Assembly (NCBI RefSeq): GCF_036867135.1
Contig: NZ_JBAJIJ010000001.1
Coordinates: 558,001 to 622,000 of the forward strand
DNA length: 64,000 nucleotides
Direction: 5' to 3'
Source: Aeromicrobium sp. Sec7.5
GTDB taxonomy: Bacteria > Actinomycetota > Actinomycetes > Propionibacteriales > Nocardioidaceae
Below, piece by piece: positions 8,328 to 16,384 of this stretch (positions within the stretch are counted from its first letter, which is position 1; every line of letters starts with the position of its first letter). Made by a program: the position numbers and the translations under genes. Below the pieces are notes generated by a model. It saw only the letters and a list, made by a program, of their open reading frames with translations, was not told where the DNA came from and searched no databases.

Positions 8328-9155
8328 ATGGCGAGAAGCACGCAGCTGGTCGCACGACGAGTGCGGCAGACCGTGGGGGGCTTCTCCAACGGCGTCGGGG
8401 TCCTCGGCGCGATCGCCCGCCATGCCGTAACCGGCAGCCCGGCCGAGATCGAGTACCACACCAGGGACGGCGTCAAGCTCGTCATCCCGAACGAGGCCGG
8501 TGCCCGCGTGCCGGTCTACGAGATCCTCGTCGAGGACGAGTACCGCTTGGACTGGCTGACGGCCGGCATCCGTGCTGACGCCAACGTCCTGGACATCGGC
8601 GCCCACGTGGGATGCTTCTCCGTCGCCGCGGCCGCCCGTCTGCCCCGAGCGCGGGTCGACTCGTACGAGGCTTCCCCCACGACCTCGGGGTACCTGACGC
8701 GCAACATCCAGCTCAACGGCCAAGACGGTCGCGTGCACGGCAACAACCTCGCGGTGCGCGCCGAGGCCGGCACGCTCGAGATCGCCGACTACGGCGCGGC
8801 CAGCGGCCACAACGGCGTGCTCCACCTCGACGAGGTCGACGTCCCGCGCGTCACCGTGCCGGCGGTGTCGATGCGCGAGGCGCTGATGGTCAGCGGCCGG
8901 TCAGCCGACATCGTGAAGATCGATACCGAGGGGGGCGAGTACGACATGGTGCTCGGCTCCGACCCGGCCGACTGGGCCGGCGTCAGCCGCGTCGTCATGG
9001 AGTACCACAACCTGCCCGGCCACTCGTGGGATGAGCTCGAGGAATTCTTCACGCGCGCGGGCCTGAAGGTCGTCGACCGCCGTCCGTACTCCGACGGTCT
9101 CGGCCTGGCCTGGCTGTCTCGCGACGACGAGTCCGGCCCGGCGCCCCGGTCGTAG
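8328..9155 (+). CDS. FkbM-family methyltransferase
   Basis: 275 residues. The SAM-binding motif 'NVLDIGAHVGCFSV' and 'VDSYEASPTTSGYLTRNI' (Glu binding ribose) are followed by 'ADIVKIDTEGGEYDMVLG', the hallmark Lys-Ile-Asp-x-Glu-Gly motif of FkbM methyltransferases, which O-methylate sugars and polyketides. An SD-like GAGGTG lies about 9 nt before the ATG at 8328. It sits between the GDP-mannose dehydratase and a GT61 glycosyltransferase, so an O-methylated deoxysugar in the surface polymer is a reasonable guess. Start choice is supported by the SD; the N-terminal 50 residues are not conserved family sequence. Confidence 0.87.
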   Translation: MARSTQLVARRVRQTVGGFSNGVGVLGAIARHAVTGSPAEIEYHTRDGVKLVIPNEAGARVPVYEILVEDEYRLDWLTAGIRADANVLDIGAHVGCFSVAAAARLPRARVDSYEASPTTSGYLTRNIQLNGQDGRVHGNNLAVRAEAGTLEIADYGAASGHNGVLHLDEVDVPRVTVPAVSMREALMVSGRSADIVKIDTEGGEYDMVLGSDPADWAGVSRVVMEYHNLPGHSWDELEEFFTRAGLKVVDRRPYSDGLGLAWLSRDDESGPAPRS

Positions 9156-9161
9156 GTCGCC

Positions 9162-10391
9162 GTGAGCAAGCTGCCGTCGCGGCTGCAGCCGCTCTGGCCG
9201 TACGCCAAGCGAGTTCATCGTCTGTTGACGTTCGCCGTCGGTCTCGTCGCGCGCCGGCTCGGTCCGTTCCTGGGTGAGCGTGCGGCGCCGCGCGGCGCCG
9301 TGACCTCGGTCGAGGGGTGGGTGTCGCACCCCGGCGCCGGCGTCGTGGTGCACGGCTTCCGTCCCGAGACGCCGCTGGTCCGTGAGGCGCCCGCCGGTGA
9401 GCCGGCCGGACACTGGGTGTTCGCACGGTCCGACCGCGCCGTCGTGCCGCCGTCGTTCTGCCTCGAGGTGCCGGGCGGCACGGTCGTGGGCGGCACCGGT
9501 GCGGTCATCAGCCGCACGGGCCTGCTCGACGCGGAGTCGAGTCCGTACTTCGGCACCCCTACGTGGCGCGAGCACCCGCTCTTCCTGAAGGGCCGCCTGC
9601 CCGCAGTGCAGCACGTCGAGGGCGACCTCCTCGTGCTCGCCACCCGGGGCAGTGCGAACTACTACCACTTCCTGACCGACGTGCTGCCCCGCCTGGGCGT
9701 GTACGCCGACGCCGTGCCCGACCCGGCCCCGGACCCGACGGTCCTGGTGCCGCAGGCGCGCGGCTGGCAGCGCACCCTCCTGGAGATCGCGGGTTACGGC
9801 CACCTGCCCGTCGTCGAGGACGCGCCCGACCTCGCCGTCCGGGCCGACCGTCTGTTCGTGCCCTCGATCCCCAATGTGCTCGAGATCGCTCCCGCGTCCA
9901 CGGTCGCCTGGGTCCGCGAGCACCTGCGGCCGCAGGCCGGATCCGATCCGCGCCCCCGTCGGCTCTACGTCACCCGGGGGACGCAGCCGAACAGTCGGCG
10001 CGTGGTGCGCGAGGACGAGCTCTGGGCGCTGCTCGAGGAGCGCGGCTTCGAGAAGGTCGAGCCGGGCGGGCTGTCACCGCAGGAGCAGATCGACGTCTTC
10101 TCGGCCGCCGAGATGGTCGTCGGCCCGCACGGCGCCGCGCTCACGAACCTGCTGTTCGCCCCCGCGGGCGTCACGGTCCTGGAGCTCTTCACGGCCGCCT
10201 ACGTCAACCAGTGCTACTGGTCGATCAGTCGGTCGATCCCGGACGCGCACTACGAGTACCTCGTCGACGGCGACGTCACCCGGTACGGACCGGGTTCACC
10301 GATGAACGCGATCCTCGCCGACATCGAGATCGACCCGGCCCGCGTCGCCGCGACGGTCGACCGGCTGATCGCCGAGCGCCACGGCGCCTGA
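9162..10391 (+). CDS. GT61 (DUF563) glycosyltransferase
   Basis: 409 residues with the DUF563/GT61 pattern: 'GSANYYHFLTDVLPRL' in the middle, then 'RRLYVTRG', 'RRVVREDELWALLEERGFE', 'LSPQEQIDVFSAAEMVVGPH' and the following GAALTNLLF. These residues form the GT-B-like C-terminal half that binds the nucleotide sugar. The GTG start at 9162 lies 6 bp after the fkbM stop, so the two are cotranscribed. The enzyme probably adds a pentose or other sugar to the lipid-linked repeat unit; donor and acceptor are not predictable. A palindromic repeat element follows the gene. Confidence 0.88.
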   Translation: MSKLPSRLQPLWPYAKRVHRLLTFAVGLVARRLGPFLGERAAPRGAVTSVEGWVSHPGAGVVVHGFRPETPLVREAPAGEPAGHWVFARSDRAVVPPSFCLEVPGGTVVGGTGAVISRTGLLDAESSPYFGTPTWREHPLFLKGRLPAVQHVEGDLLVLATRGSANYYHFLTDVLPRLGVYADAVPDPAPDPTVLVPQARGWQRTLLEIAGYGHLPVVEDAPDLAVRADRLFVPSIPNVLEIAPASTVAWVREHLRPQAGSDPRPRRLYVTRGTQPNSRRVVREDELWALLEERGFEKVEPGGLSPQEQIDVFSAAEMVVGPHGAALTNLLFAPAGVTVLELFTAAYVNQCYWSISRSIPDAHYEYLVDGDVTRYGPGSPMNAILADIEIDPARVAATVDRLIAERHGA

Positions 10392-10401
10392 CCCGGTGCC
10401 G

Positions 10402-10517
10402 GGGCGGTGAGTCAGCAACCATTCCCGGAGGCGTAGGGGTGCTCAGTCACCTGCGCCATGAAGGAGCGGTGAGCGGGCAACCTCATGGTCGGGTCAGAGA
10501 GTTGCTGGCCCACCGCC
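10402..10517. repeat. Palindromic intergenic repeat, copy A
   Basis: A 116-bp convergent intergenic stretch. The left arm 10403-10419 (GGCGGTGAGTCAGCAAC) and the reverse complement of 10501-10517 agree at 15 of 17 positions. A related block GCGGTGAGCGGGCAACC lies inside at about 10466-10482. It shares GGGCGGTGAGT with the elements at 29455 and 45034. It may act as a bidirectional terminator or be a small non-autonomous repeat. Confidence 0.55.
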
Positions 10518-10538
10518 GGTCCAGCAGCGAGTCGTCGC

Positions 10539-11261
10539 TCAGCGCAGGTCGAACAGCAGGGTCTCGGCCGGCGGCGTCGTGTCGGTGGGCTCGTCGACCT
10601 TGACGACCGTGGCGCGCAGGCACCGGGTCATGTGCCGCAGTCGCAGGTGACCGGTGTGCGCCGTGACCTCGCTGAAGGCCTCGCGCACGCGGGCCAGCGC
10701 GTTCTCGCCGACCGGCTGCGTGCCGATCTCGGAGGCGAACCTCAGCAGACCGGCCAGGTCGAGCGTCTGCCACTGCGCCAGGTCGGTGGACTCGAGATCC
10801 TCGAACAGTCCCGTCGCGCCGAGGGCGTCGACGACGGGCCGGTCCGACCGGCTGCGCTGGCCCACGATGTCGCGCAGGCGTCGGACCCACGGCAGGGACT
10901 CGTCGTGCGTGCGCTCGACAGTCGAGACGACGCCGCCGGGTCGCAGGACGCGGGCGATGTCGGCCAGCGCCGTGGGCGACTCGTGCAGGTGCGGGGCCAC
11001 GACGGCGTCGAAGGAGCTGGCCGCGAAGGGGAGCCGGTCGCCCGAGGCGCGGACGTACTGGACCTCGCGGTGGCGACTGCCCCGGACGTCGTCACCGGCG
11101 ACGACGACCTCGTGGCCCTGGTCGGCCAGGTGGTACGCGATGGTGCTGTCGCCCAGGTGCAGGACGCACGCCAGACGGTCGCCCGCCAGCCACTTGGCCA
11201 TGCGGGCCGACGCGTCGTCGTGGCCGACGGCGCTGTGACGGTTGACCGGTGCCTCACCCAC
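10539..11261 (-). CDS. Class I SAM-dependent methyltransferase (Methyltransf_11-like)
   Basis: 240 residues: 'ACVLHLGDSTIAYHLADQGH' is a diverged motif I, followed by 'DRLPFAASSFDAVVAPHLHE' (motif II/post II, the usual D-A-V-V pattern) and 'IARVLRPGGVVSTVE', the late strand of Methyltransf_11. The GTG at 11261 was chosen over longer starts because a TACCGT box sits 7 nt upstream, giving a leaderless layout, and it avoids overlap with the divergent gene at 11311. It faces the GT61 gene convergently across palindromic element A. The substrate is unknown. Confidence 0.72.
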   Translation of the reverse strand: MGEAPVNRHSAVGHDDASARMAKWLAGDRLACVLHLGDSTIAYHLADQGHEVVVAGDDVRGSRHREVQYVRASGDRLPFAASSFDAVVAPHLHESPTALADIARVLRPGGVVSTVERTHDESLPWVRRLRDIVGQRSRSDRPVVDALGATGLFEDLESTDLAQWQTLDLAGLLRFASEIGTQPVGENALARVREAFSEVTAHTGHLRLRHMTRCLRATVVKVDEPTDTTPPAETLLFDLR

Positions 11262-11268
11262 CCTCCGG

Positions 11269-11274
11269 ACGGTA
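11269..11274 (-). promoter_or_regulatory. -10 box, leaderless methyltransferase
   Basis: TACCGT on the minus strand, 7 nt before GTG 11261. It shares the short divergent region with the box at 11298. Confidence 0.4.
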
Positions 11275-11297
11275 CAGGCCGAGCCGACGTGCAGAGG

Positions 11298-11303
11298 TAC
11301 GCT
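11298..11303 (+). promoter_or_regulatory. -10 box, leaderless Fic-like gene
   Basis: TACGCT, 7 nt before GTG 11311. Confidence 0.5.
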
Positions 11304-11310
11304 GCGGGGC

Positions 11311-12048
11311 GTGTCAGGACCTGAGTCTTCGAGCGCCGACCCGTTCGGGTCCGCCGCCGCCCTCGAGGGACTGCCCTCGCTGTACGCCAGCACCCGTGAC
11401 GGGATCGACACGGTCCTGCGGGACCGCGGCCTGCGACGCACCACGCCGGAGGACACCGCCGGCTCGCTCCTGCTCGGCGCCGCGGCCAGCTCGACCCTCG
11501 AGGGTGCGCCGGTCACGGCCGACGCCCTGGCGGAGGGCGAGGGCGACGCCACGGCCCGCGGTGCGCTGCGGCTGTCGGGTGAGCTGCTCTCGCTGGTCCC
11601 CACCTGGTCCCGGTCGCCCGTGCAGGCCGTGGCGCGGATGCACTCGCTGGCCACGCTGGGCGCCGGCGACGCCGGTCGACCGGTCAACCCCGCGGGCGTC
11701 GCCCGGCTCGGCAACCTCGCGCAGGTCCTGGGACGCCCCACGACGGCTCCCGGCCTGGTGATCGCGGCCCTGGTGCACGCCGAGATCGTCACGGCCGGGG
11801 CGTTCGGCACGCACAACGGCGTCGTCGCCCGGGCGGCTGAGCGACTCGTGATGGTCGTCACCGGCGTCGACCCGGCGTCGGTCACCGTGCCCGAGGCCGG
11901 CCACGCCGCCGAGCCCGACGGCTACCGCAGCGCGCTCGAGGCCTACGGCTCCGCGACCGCGGCGGGCACCCAGCAGTGGCTGCAGTACGCGGCCCAGTCG
12001 TTCACCCGGGCCGTCGAGGCCTCGCCGGTGGCCCGCGGGCGGCGCTGA
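11311..12048 (+). CDS. Fic-like domain protein with degenerate catalytic motif
   Basis: 245 residues. Near residue 60 'SSTLEG' matches the (S/T)xxxE(G/N) inhibitory-helix motif of Fic AMP-transferases. Near residue 163 'GAFGTHNGVVAR' aligns with the Fic core HPFxDGNGRxxR but has Gly for the catalytic His, Thr for the acidic residue and Val for the first Arg; only Phe, Asn-Gly and the last Arg remain. The fold assignment is therefore inferred from two partial motifs and spacing, and AMP transfer is unlikely. The GTG at 11311 follows a TACGCT box by 7 nt. Whether it serves the polysaccharide locus or is only embedded there is not clear. Alternative: an unrelated all-helical protein. Confidence 0.5.
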   Translation: MSGPESSSADPFGSAAALEGLPSLYASTRDGIDTVLRDRGLRRTTPEDTAGSLLLGAAASSTLEGAPVTADALAEGEGDATARGALRLSGELLSLVPTWSRSPVQAVARMHSLATLGAGDAGRPVNPAGVARLGNLAQVLGRPTTAPGLVIAALVHAEIVTAGAFGTHNGVVARAAERLVMVVTGVDPASVTVPEAGHAAEPDGYRSALEAYGSATAAGTQQWLQYAAQSFTRAVEASPVARGRR

Positions 12049-12153
12049 GGGCGCTCGGTCGACCTCGGGACCGGCGCTGCGGCGAGTGGTCGCGTGTCGT
12101 TCACCACGGTCGGGCGGCCGGTCCGGGTCGAGGTGAGGACCGTGGAGACGGCC

Positions 12154-12185
12154 CGGCGCCCGCCCGGAGGTCCGGACGGGCGCCG
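12154..12185 (-). terminator. GC-rich hairpin terminator after epimerase gene
   Basis: Perfect 9-bp arms CGGCGCCCG (12154-12162) and CGGGCGCCG (12177-12185), with further CCGGA/TCCGG pairing inside. It lies in the convergent gap between 12048 and 12203. Confidence 0.6.
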
Positions 12186-12202
12186 TGGATGGTGCGGGTG
12201 CG

Positions 12203-13168
12203 TCAGACGCGTTCGGCGAGGATGTCGTGGATCCAGCCGTAGGTCTTCTCGAGGCCGTCGCGCAGCGTGATCGAGGGCTCCCAGCCGTAGATGCTGTGGA
12301 ACATCGTGTTGTCGCTGTTGCGGCCCCGCACGCCCTGGGGCGCGTCGAGCTTGTAGGTGCGCTCGAGCTTGATGCCCGCGATGTCCTCGAGGATGTCGAC
12401 CATCTGGTTGATCGTCACGAGCTCGGACGACCCCAGGTTGACCGGCTCGACGTTCTCGCCGGCGAGGATCTCCTGCGAGCCACGGACGCAGTCGTCGATG
12501 TACATGAAGCTGCGGCTCTGCTCGCCGTCGCCCCAGATGTCGATCGAGTGCTCGCCGGTGAGCTTGGCCCACGCCATCTTGCGCGACAGGGCGGCCGGCG
12601 CCTTCTCACGACCACCCTCGAACGTGCCCTCGGGGCCGTAGACGTTGTGGTAGCGCGCGACACGCGTCTCGAGCCCGAAGTCCTCGCGGAAGTGACGAGC
12701 CATGCGCTCGCTGAACAGCTTCTCCCAGCCGTAGCCGTCCTCGGGATCGCCCGGGTAGGCGTCCTCCTCCTTCAGGGCGGTGACGTTGGGGTCGGTCTGC
12801 TTGTCCCCGGCGTAGACGCAGGCGGAGCTGCTGTAGAAGAAGCGCTTGGTGCCGGCGGCGCGGGCGGCCACCAGCATGTTGGTGCTCGTGAGGACCGAGA
12901 GCATGCACTCGGCCTTGTTGTTCTCGATGAAGCCCATGCCGCCCATGTCGGCAGCGAGGTTGTAGATCTCCTCGCTCCCTTCGGCGAACGTGTGGGCCTG
13001 ACGGGCGTCGGAGCAGTCGCCCACGATGCTCTCGGCGGCCTCGTGGACCTGGTACCACTCGTCCTGGGGCTTGACGTCGACGGCGCGGACGCTCTTTCCC
13101 TGGGCGAGCAGGTCGGCGACGAGGTGGCCGCCGATGAATCCACCGGCTCCGGTGACGACGATGGTCAT
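12203..13168 (-). CDS. GDP-mannose 3,5-epimerase-like NAD-dependent epimerase
   Basis: 321-residue extended SDR. 'TGAGGFIGGHLV' binds NAD; 'YNLAADMGGMGFIENN' is close to the signature of GDP-D-mannose 3',5'-epimerase (known best from plants), followed by 'SSSACVY' with the family's catalytic Cys, 'YGWEK' (Tyr/Lys) and 'RYHNVYGPEGTF'. The family converts GDP-mannose to GDP-L-galactose and GDP-L-gulose. The protein ends 'TYGWIHDILAERV'. It is transcribed away from the tyrosine-kinase gene with a 125-bp shared upstream region. A different epimerised GDP sugar is possible, but the MGGMGF block favours GME. Confidence 0.8.
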   Translation of the reverse strand: MTIVVTGAGGFIGGHLVADLLAQGKSVRAVDVKPQDEWYQVHEAAESIVGDCSDARQAHTFAEGSEEIYNLAADMGGMGFIENNKAECMLSVLTSTNMLVAARAAGTKRFFYSSSACVYAGDKQTDPNVTALKEEDAYPGDPEDGYGWEKLFSERMARHFREDFGLETRVARYHNVYGPEGTFEGGREKAPAALSRKMAWAKLTGEHSIDIWGDGEQSRSFMYIDDCVRGSQEILAGENVEPVNLGSSELVTINQMVDILEDIAGIKLERTYKLDAPQGVRGRNSDNTMFHSIYGWEPSITLRDGLEKTYGWIHDILAERV

Positions 13169-13282
13169 GGGTGAAAAGGCCTTCCGGTGGGCTGCGGGGA
13201 ACAGCGCGAGTGTAGTCGGGGTGTCGCCGATCGTGGAGTGGTTCGACCGAGTCGTTGGTCCGGTGCTGACACGCCGTTCGCA

Positions 13283-13288
13283 TAGACT
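13283..13288 (+). promoter_or_regulatory. Candidate -10 box upstream of the tyrosine kinase gene
   Basis: TAGACT ending 5 nt before GTG 13294. If this is the promoter, translation may instead begin at GTG 13333, which has AAGGGTG upstream. Confidence 0.4.
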
Positions 13289-13293
13289 CGTCC

Positions 13294-14769
13294 GTGCCCG
13301 ACCGACTCGGCGGCACGACGAAGGGTGTTCTGGTGGATCTGCGGCAGTTTCTCACCGCACTGCGGACGCGGTGGCGCTTCAGCCTGGTGACCTTCGTCGC
13401 CGGCACGATCGCCACGTTCGCGATCGTCCTGACGATGACGCCGCAGTACGGGTCCAACGTCAAGCTCTTCGTCTCGACCCCCACGGGCGGCCAGGCCGAG
13501 TACGCCGCCTCGTTCCTCGTGACCCAGCGGGTCGCCTCGTACGCCGACCTCGCCAAGGACCCCACGATCCTGCAGGACGTCATCGACGAGCTGGACCTCG
13601 ACATGACCTTCGAGGAGCTCAGCGGCATGATCTCCGCCGAGGTCGTGACGTCGACCCAGACGATCGACATCAGCGTCCGGGCCGACACCCCCGAGCTCGC
13701 CCAGCAGATCGCCGAGGAGGAGGCGGCGCAGCTCGTCGACCTCGTCGAGCGCCTCGAGCAGCCCGCCTCGGGAATCGAGGCGGCCGCCATCACGGCGCGG
13801 GTCGCGACCGATCCGAGCTTCAGCGACGAGCCGGTCGCCCCCAACGTCACCCTGAGCATCGCGCTCGGCGTGCTCGTCAGCCTGTTCCTCGCGATCGCGG
13901 GGGCCCTGCTGCGCCACCTGCTGGACCGCACCGTGAAGTCGCGCGACGACATCGAGCGGATCACCGGCACCCCGGCGCTCGCCACGCTGCCGTTCGAGCC
14001 GAACGTCAAGAAGAACCCCATGGCGAGCGACTCCGACGTGTCGCTCGCGGAGGCGTTCCGCGTGCTGCGGACCAACCTGCAGTTCGCCAGCCTCGACGAG
14101 TCCGTCCGATCGATCCTGGTCTCGAGCGCCGTCCCGAACGAGGGCAAGACGCTGGTCGCCACGAACCTCGCGCTGTCCATGGTGCAGGTCGGCAAGTCGG
14201 TTCTGCTGATCGACGCCGACATGCGCAATCCCAATGTCGCCACGCGGCTCGGCTTGGAGAACTCGGTCGGTGTCGTGTCGGTCCTGCTCGGTCGCACGTC
14301 GCTCGCGGGCGCCATCCAACCGCACGCCAATGGCATCAGCTTCCTCGGCACGGGTCCGCGACCTCCGAACCCCGCCGAGCTCCTCGGCACGCACGCGATG
14401 CGTCAGCTGATCCGTGACGCCACGGCGATGTTCGACCTCGTCATCATCGACGCCCCGCCCATGCTCCCCGTCGCGGACGCGTCGATCCTCGTCACCGAGG
14501 TCGACGGAGCGCTGCTGCTCACGCGCTACGGCAGCACCTCACGCGAGCAGCTCCGGCTGGCGATCACCCGCCTGCAGGGCGTCGGCGGCCGCTTGATCGG
14601 CACTGTCCTGAACCGCACGCCGCGCCGGTCGGGCGACACGTACGGGTACGGATACGGGTACGGGTACGGGTACGGAGCGACCGAGGATGCCAAGAACGAC
14701 CGGAAGGCGGCGCGAGCCATGGCGAAGGAGAACAAGCGCGAGGGCACGGGGCGCCGTGCCTCACGCTGA
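13294..14769 (+). CDS. Polysaccharide co-polymerase / bacterial tyrosine autokinase (Wzc/CpsCD-like)
   Basis: 491 residues combining a Wzz-type chain-length domain (residues about 15-210, transmembrane helices near 30-50 and 190-210) with a cytoplasmic BY-kinase domain. The kinase shows Walker A 'SSAVPNEGKTLVATNLA', Walker A' 'VLLIDADMRNP' and Walker B 'LVIIDAPP'. Near the C-terminus there are six Tyr-Gly pairs encoded by a hexanucleotide repeat, the expected autophosphorylated tyrosine cluster. The annotated GTG could be replaced by GTG 13333, giving a 478-residue protein starting at VDLRQFLTAL. It should control chain length together with the Wzy protein that follows after 9 bp. Confidence 0.9.
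   Translation: MPDRLGGTTKGVLVDLRQFLTALRTRWRFSLVTFVAGTIATFAIVLTMTPQYGSNVKLFVSTPTGGQAEYAASFLVTQRVASYADLAKDPTILQDVIDELDLDMTFEELSGMISAEVVTSTQTIDISVRADTPELAQQIAEEEAAQLVDLVERLEQPASGIEAAAITARVATDPSFSDEPVAPNVTLSIALGVLVSLFLAIAGALLRHLLDRTVKSRDDIERITGTPALATLPFEPNVKKNPMASDSDVSLAEAFRVLRTNLQFASLDESVRSILVSSAVPNEGKTLVATNLALSMVQVGKSVLLIDADMRNPNVATRLGLENSVGVVSVLLGRTSLAGAIQPHANGISFLGTGPRPPNPAELLGTHAMRQLIRDATAMFDLVIIDAPPMLPVADASILVTEVDGALLLTRYGSTSREQLRLAITRLQGVGGRLIGTVLNRTPRRSGDTYGYGYGYGYGYGATEDAKNDRKAARAMAKENKREGTGRRASR
14641..14676 (+). repeat. In-frame hexanucleotide microsatellite encoding Tyr-Gly pairs
   Basis: Six units of TACGGG/TACGGA in a row encode the tyrosine cluster of the BY-kinase. Unit gain or loss keeps the frame and changes only the number of tyrosines. 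Confidence 0.9.
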
Positions 14770-14778
14770 GGTCCTTCC

Positions 14779-16149
14779 ATGATCGGTGCCGTCGGTGAGA
14801 GCAGGCGCGAGTCCCTGCTGCGGTGGGGCACCTGGCTCCTGCCGGTCGGGGTCATGGCCGCCTGCCTCCTGGCGCTGGTGCCCCTGGCGACCAGCTCGAC
14901 CATCGGAGGCATCGCCGCTATCGGCCTGATCATCGGTGTCACCTCGATCGGCGTCGTGGGTTTCGAGGGTACGGCGATCGGTGCGCTCGTCCTCGGCATC
15001 GCGCTCTCGCCGATGGACAACTTGCGCCCCGTCGCGGCCCTGTCGTTCGTCTCCCTGTCCGACGTCTTCCTGCTCGTGGGCATCGGGTGCCTGCTTCCGG
15101 TCGTGCTCGGGCGACGCTGGAGCCTCGACCCTTGGTTCCTCGGTGCCGTGGGTGGTCTCACCGGCACGGCCCTGCTCTCCTCGGTGCTGTCCGACGACAC
15201 GGGGGGCAGTCTGAACAGCGTGCTGCGGCTCGTCGTCGGAGCGATGCTCCTCCCGATTGCTTTCATGGTCTGGCGACCGGGCGAGAAGATGGCGATCATC
15301 TTCGCCTGGGCCTTCGTGCTCGGCAACGCCGCGAATTTCTTCGCCTCGTTCACTCAGGGTGTCGGGGACTTCGGCCGGCGGATCGGATTCTCGACCCACC
15401 CCAACATCATGGGGCTGTGCGCGATGCTGGCGATCGGCGTGGCCATCGTCCTGTGGGAGGTGCTGCCTCGCTTCTGGGGTGTCATGGCCCTCTTGGCGGC
15501 ACTGCCGTGCCTGGGCGCAGTGTGGGTGAGTGGCAGCCGCGCGGCGCTGCTCGCCACGGCCGCGGTGATCGCCCTCTATCCCGTCATCAGCCGGTCGATC
15601 GTGTCCGCCGTGCTGCTGTTCGGGGCTTCTCTGCCGGTGATCTATGTCGCGGCGCAGGCGATCCTGGCGGGTGAGAGCTCGTCCGACAACGCATTCGGAC
15701 GGCTCCTCGGTGGCGGCTCGGCACAATACTCGGACCTGGACCGGGAGATGCTGGCCGACGTGGCCACGTCCCAGTTCCAGTCTCACCCTGTCGTGGGCTC
15801 CGGATTGGCTGACATCTACGCGGCGCACAACATCTATCTTCAGATCGCCGCAGCCGTCGGAGTGGTGGGCCTGGCCTTCTTCATGGCGATGCTCGGCGCT
15901 GTCCTGCTGCGGTGCTTCACGATCGACCGCCGGTTCCTCCTGCTCGTCCTGCCGTGCTCCGGGTACGTCATGATCGGCGTGATCACGACGATCATCTGGG
16001 ACCGCTACGTCTGGTGCGTGCTCGCACTCCCGTTCCTGCTGCCGCTGCGGCACGAGCTCTCGCAGGACGAGGATGAGGGCGAGGAAAGGGTTCTCGTGGA
16101 GGCCGGGGCGCGGGCAGAGAAGGACGGCGCCACCGCTCGGAAGCAGTGA
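14779..16149 (+). CDS. O-antigen ligase/polymerase family membrane protein (Wzy-like)
   Basis: 456 residues with about 12 hydrophobic segments. The periplasmic-loop region contains 'FSTHPNIMGL' and 'VSGSRAALL', and a later 'HNIYLQIAAAVGVVGLAFF', all typical of the Wzy_C (O-antigen ligase/polymerase) family. The basic/acidic C-terminal tail of about 40 residues is cytoplasmic. It starts 9 bp after the tyrosine-kinase gene and is therefore in its operon. Likely role: polymerisation of lipid-linked oligosaccharide outside the membrane, with chain length set by the kinase protein. Ligase and polymerase cannot be separated from sequence alone. Confidence 0.85.
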   Translation: MIGAVGESRRESLLRWGTWLLPVGVMAACLLALVPLATSSTIGGIAAIGLIIGVTSIGVVGFEGTAIGALVLGIALSPMDNLRPVAALSFVSLSDVFLLVGIGCLLPVVLGRRWSLDPWFLGAVGGLTGTALLSSVLSDDTGGSLNSVLRLVVGAMLLPIAFMVWRPGEKMAIIFAWAFVLGNAANFFASFTQGVGDFGRRIGFSTHPNIMGLCAMLAIGVAIVLWEVLPRFWGVMALLAALPCLGAVWVSGSRAALLATAAVIALYPVISRSIVSAVLLFGASLPVIYVAAQAILAGESSSDNAFGRLLGGGSAQYSDLDREMLADVATSQFQSHPVVGSGLADIYAAHNIYLQIAAAVGVVGLAFFMAMLGAVLLRCFTIDRRFLLLVLPCSGYVMIGVITTIIWDRYVWCVLALPFLLPLRHELSQDEDEGEERVLVEAGARAEKDGATARKQ

Positions 16150-16331
16150 CGCCGTCGGGGTCCAGCTTGACTGGTTACCAAGCGTGCTGTCGCGTCAAGG
16201 TCGTCCCGGTCCACGACCGTGAGGTCCGCAGATCATCCGGGAGCGACTGCCCTGTGAGACGGGTGATCGCCGCGTGGGTACCGAGTTTTGCTGGGCCGGC
16301 TGTGAAGTTCTCGTGCCTCCACCATGCCTCA

Positions 16332-16347
16332 TGTGACCTGAATCACA
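16332..16347. promoter_or_regulatory. Crp/GlxR-type palindromic operator
   Basis: TGTGACCTGAATCACA is a full TGTGA-N6-TCACA palindrome, the consensus of Crp/GlxR regulators. It lies in a 235-bp gap (16150-16384) between two convergent genes, where no gene start is apparent. Apart from this site I see no convincing ORF, promoter or terminator in the gap. Confidence 0.55.
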
Positions 16348-16384
16348 CAACCCCCTCGGCGCGGTTCTTTTCGCCCGCCACCCG

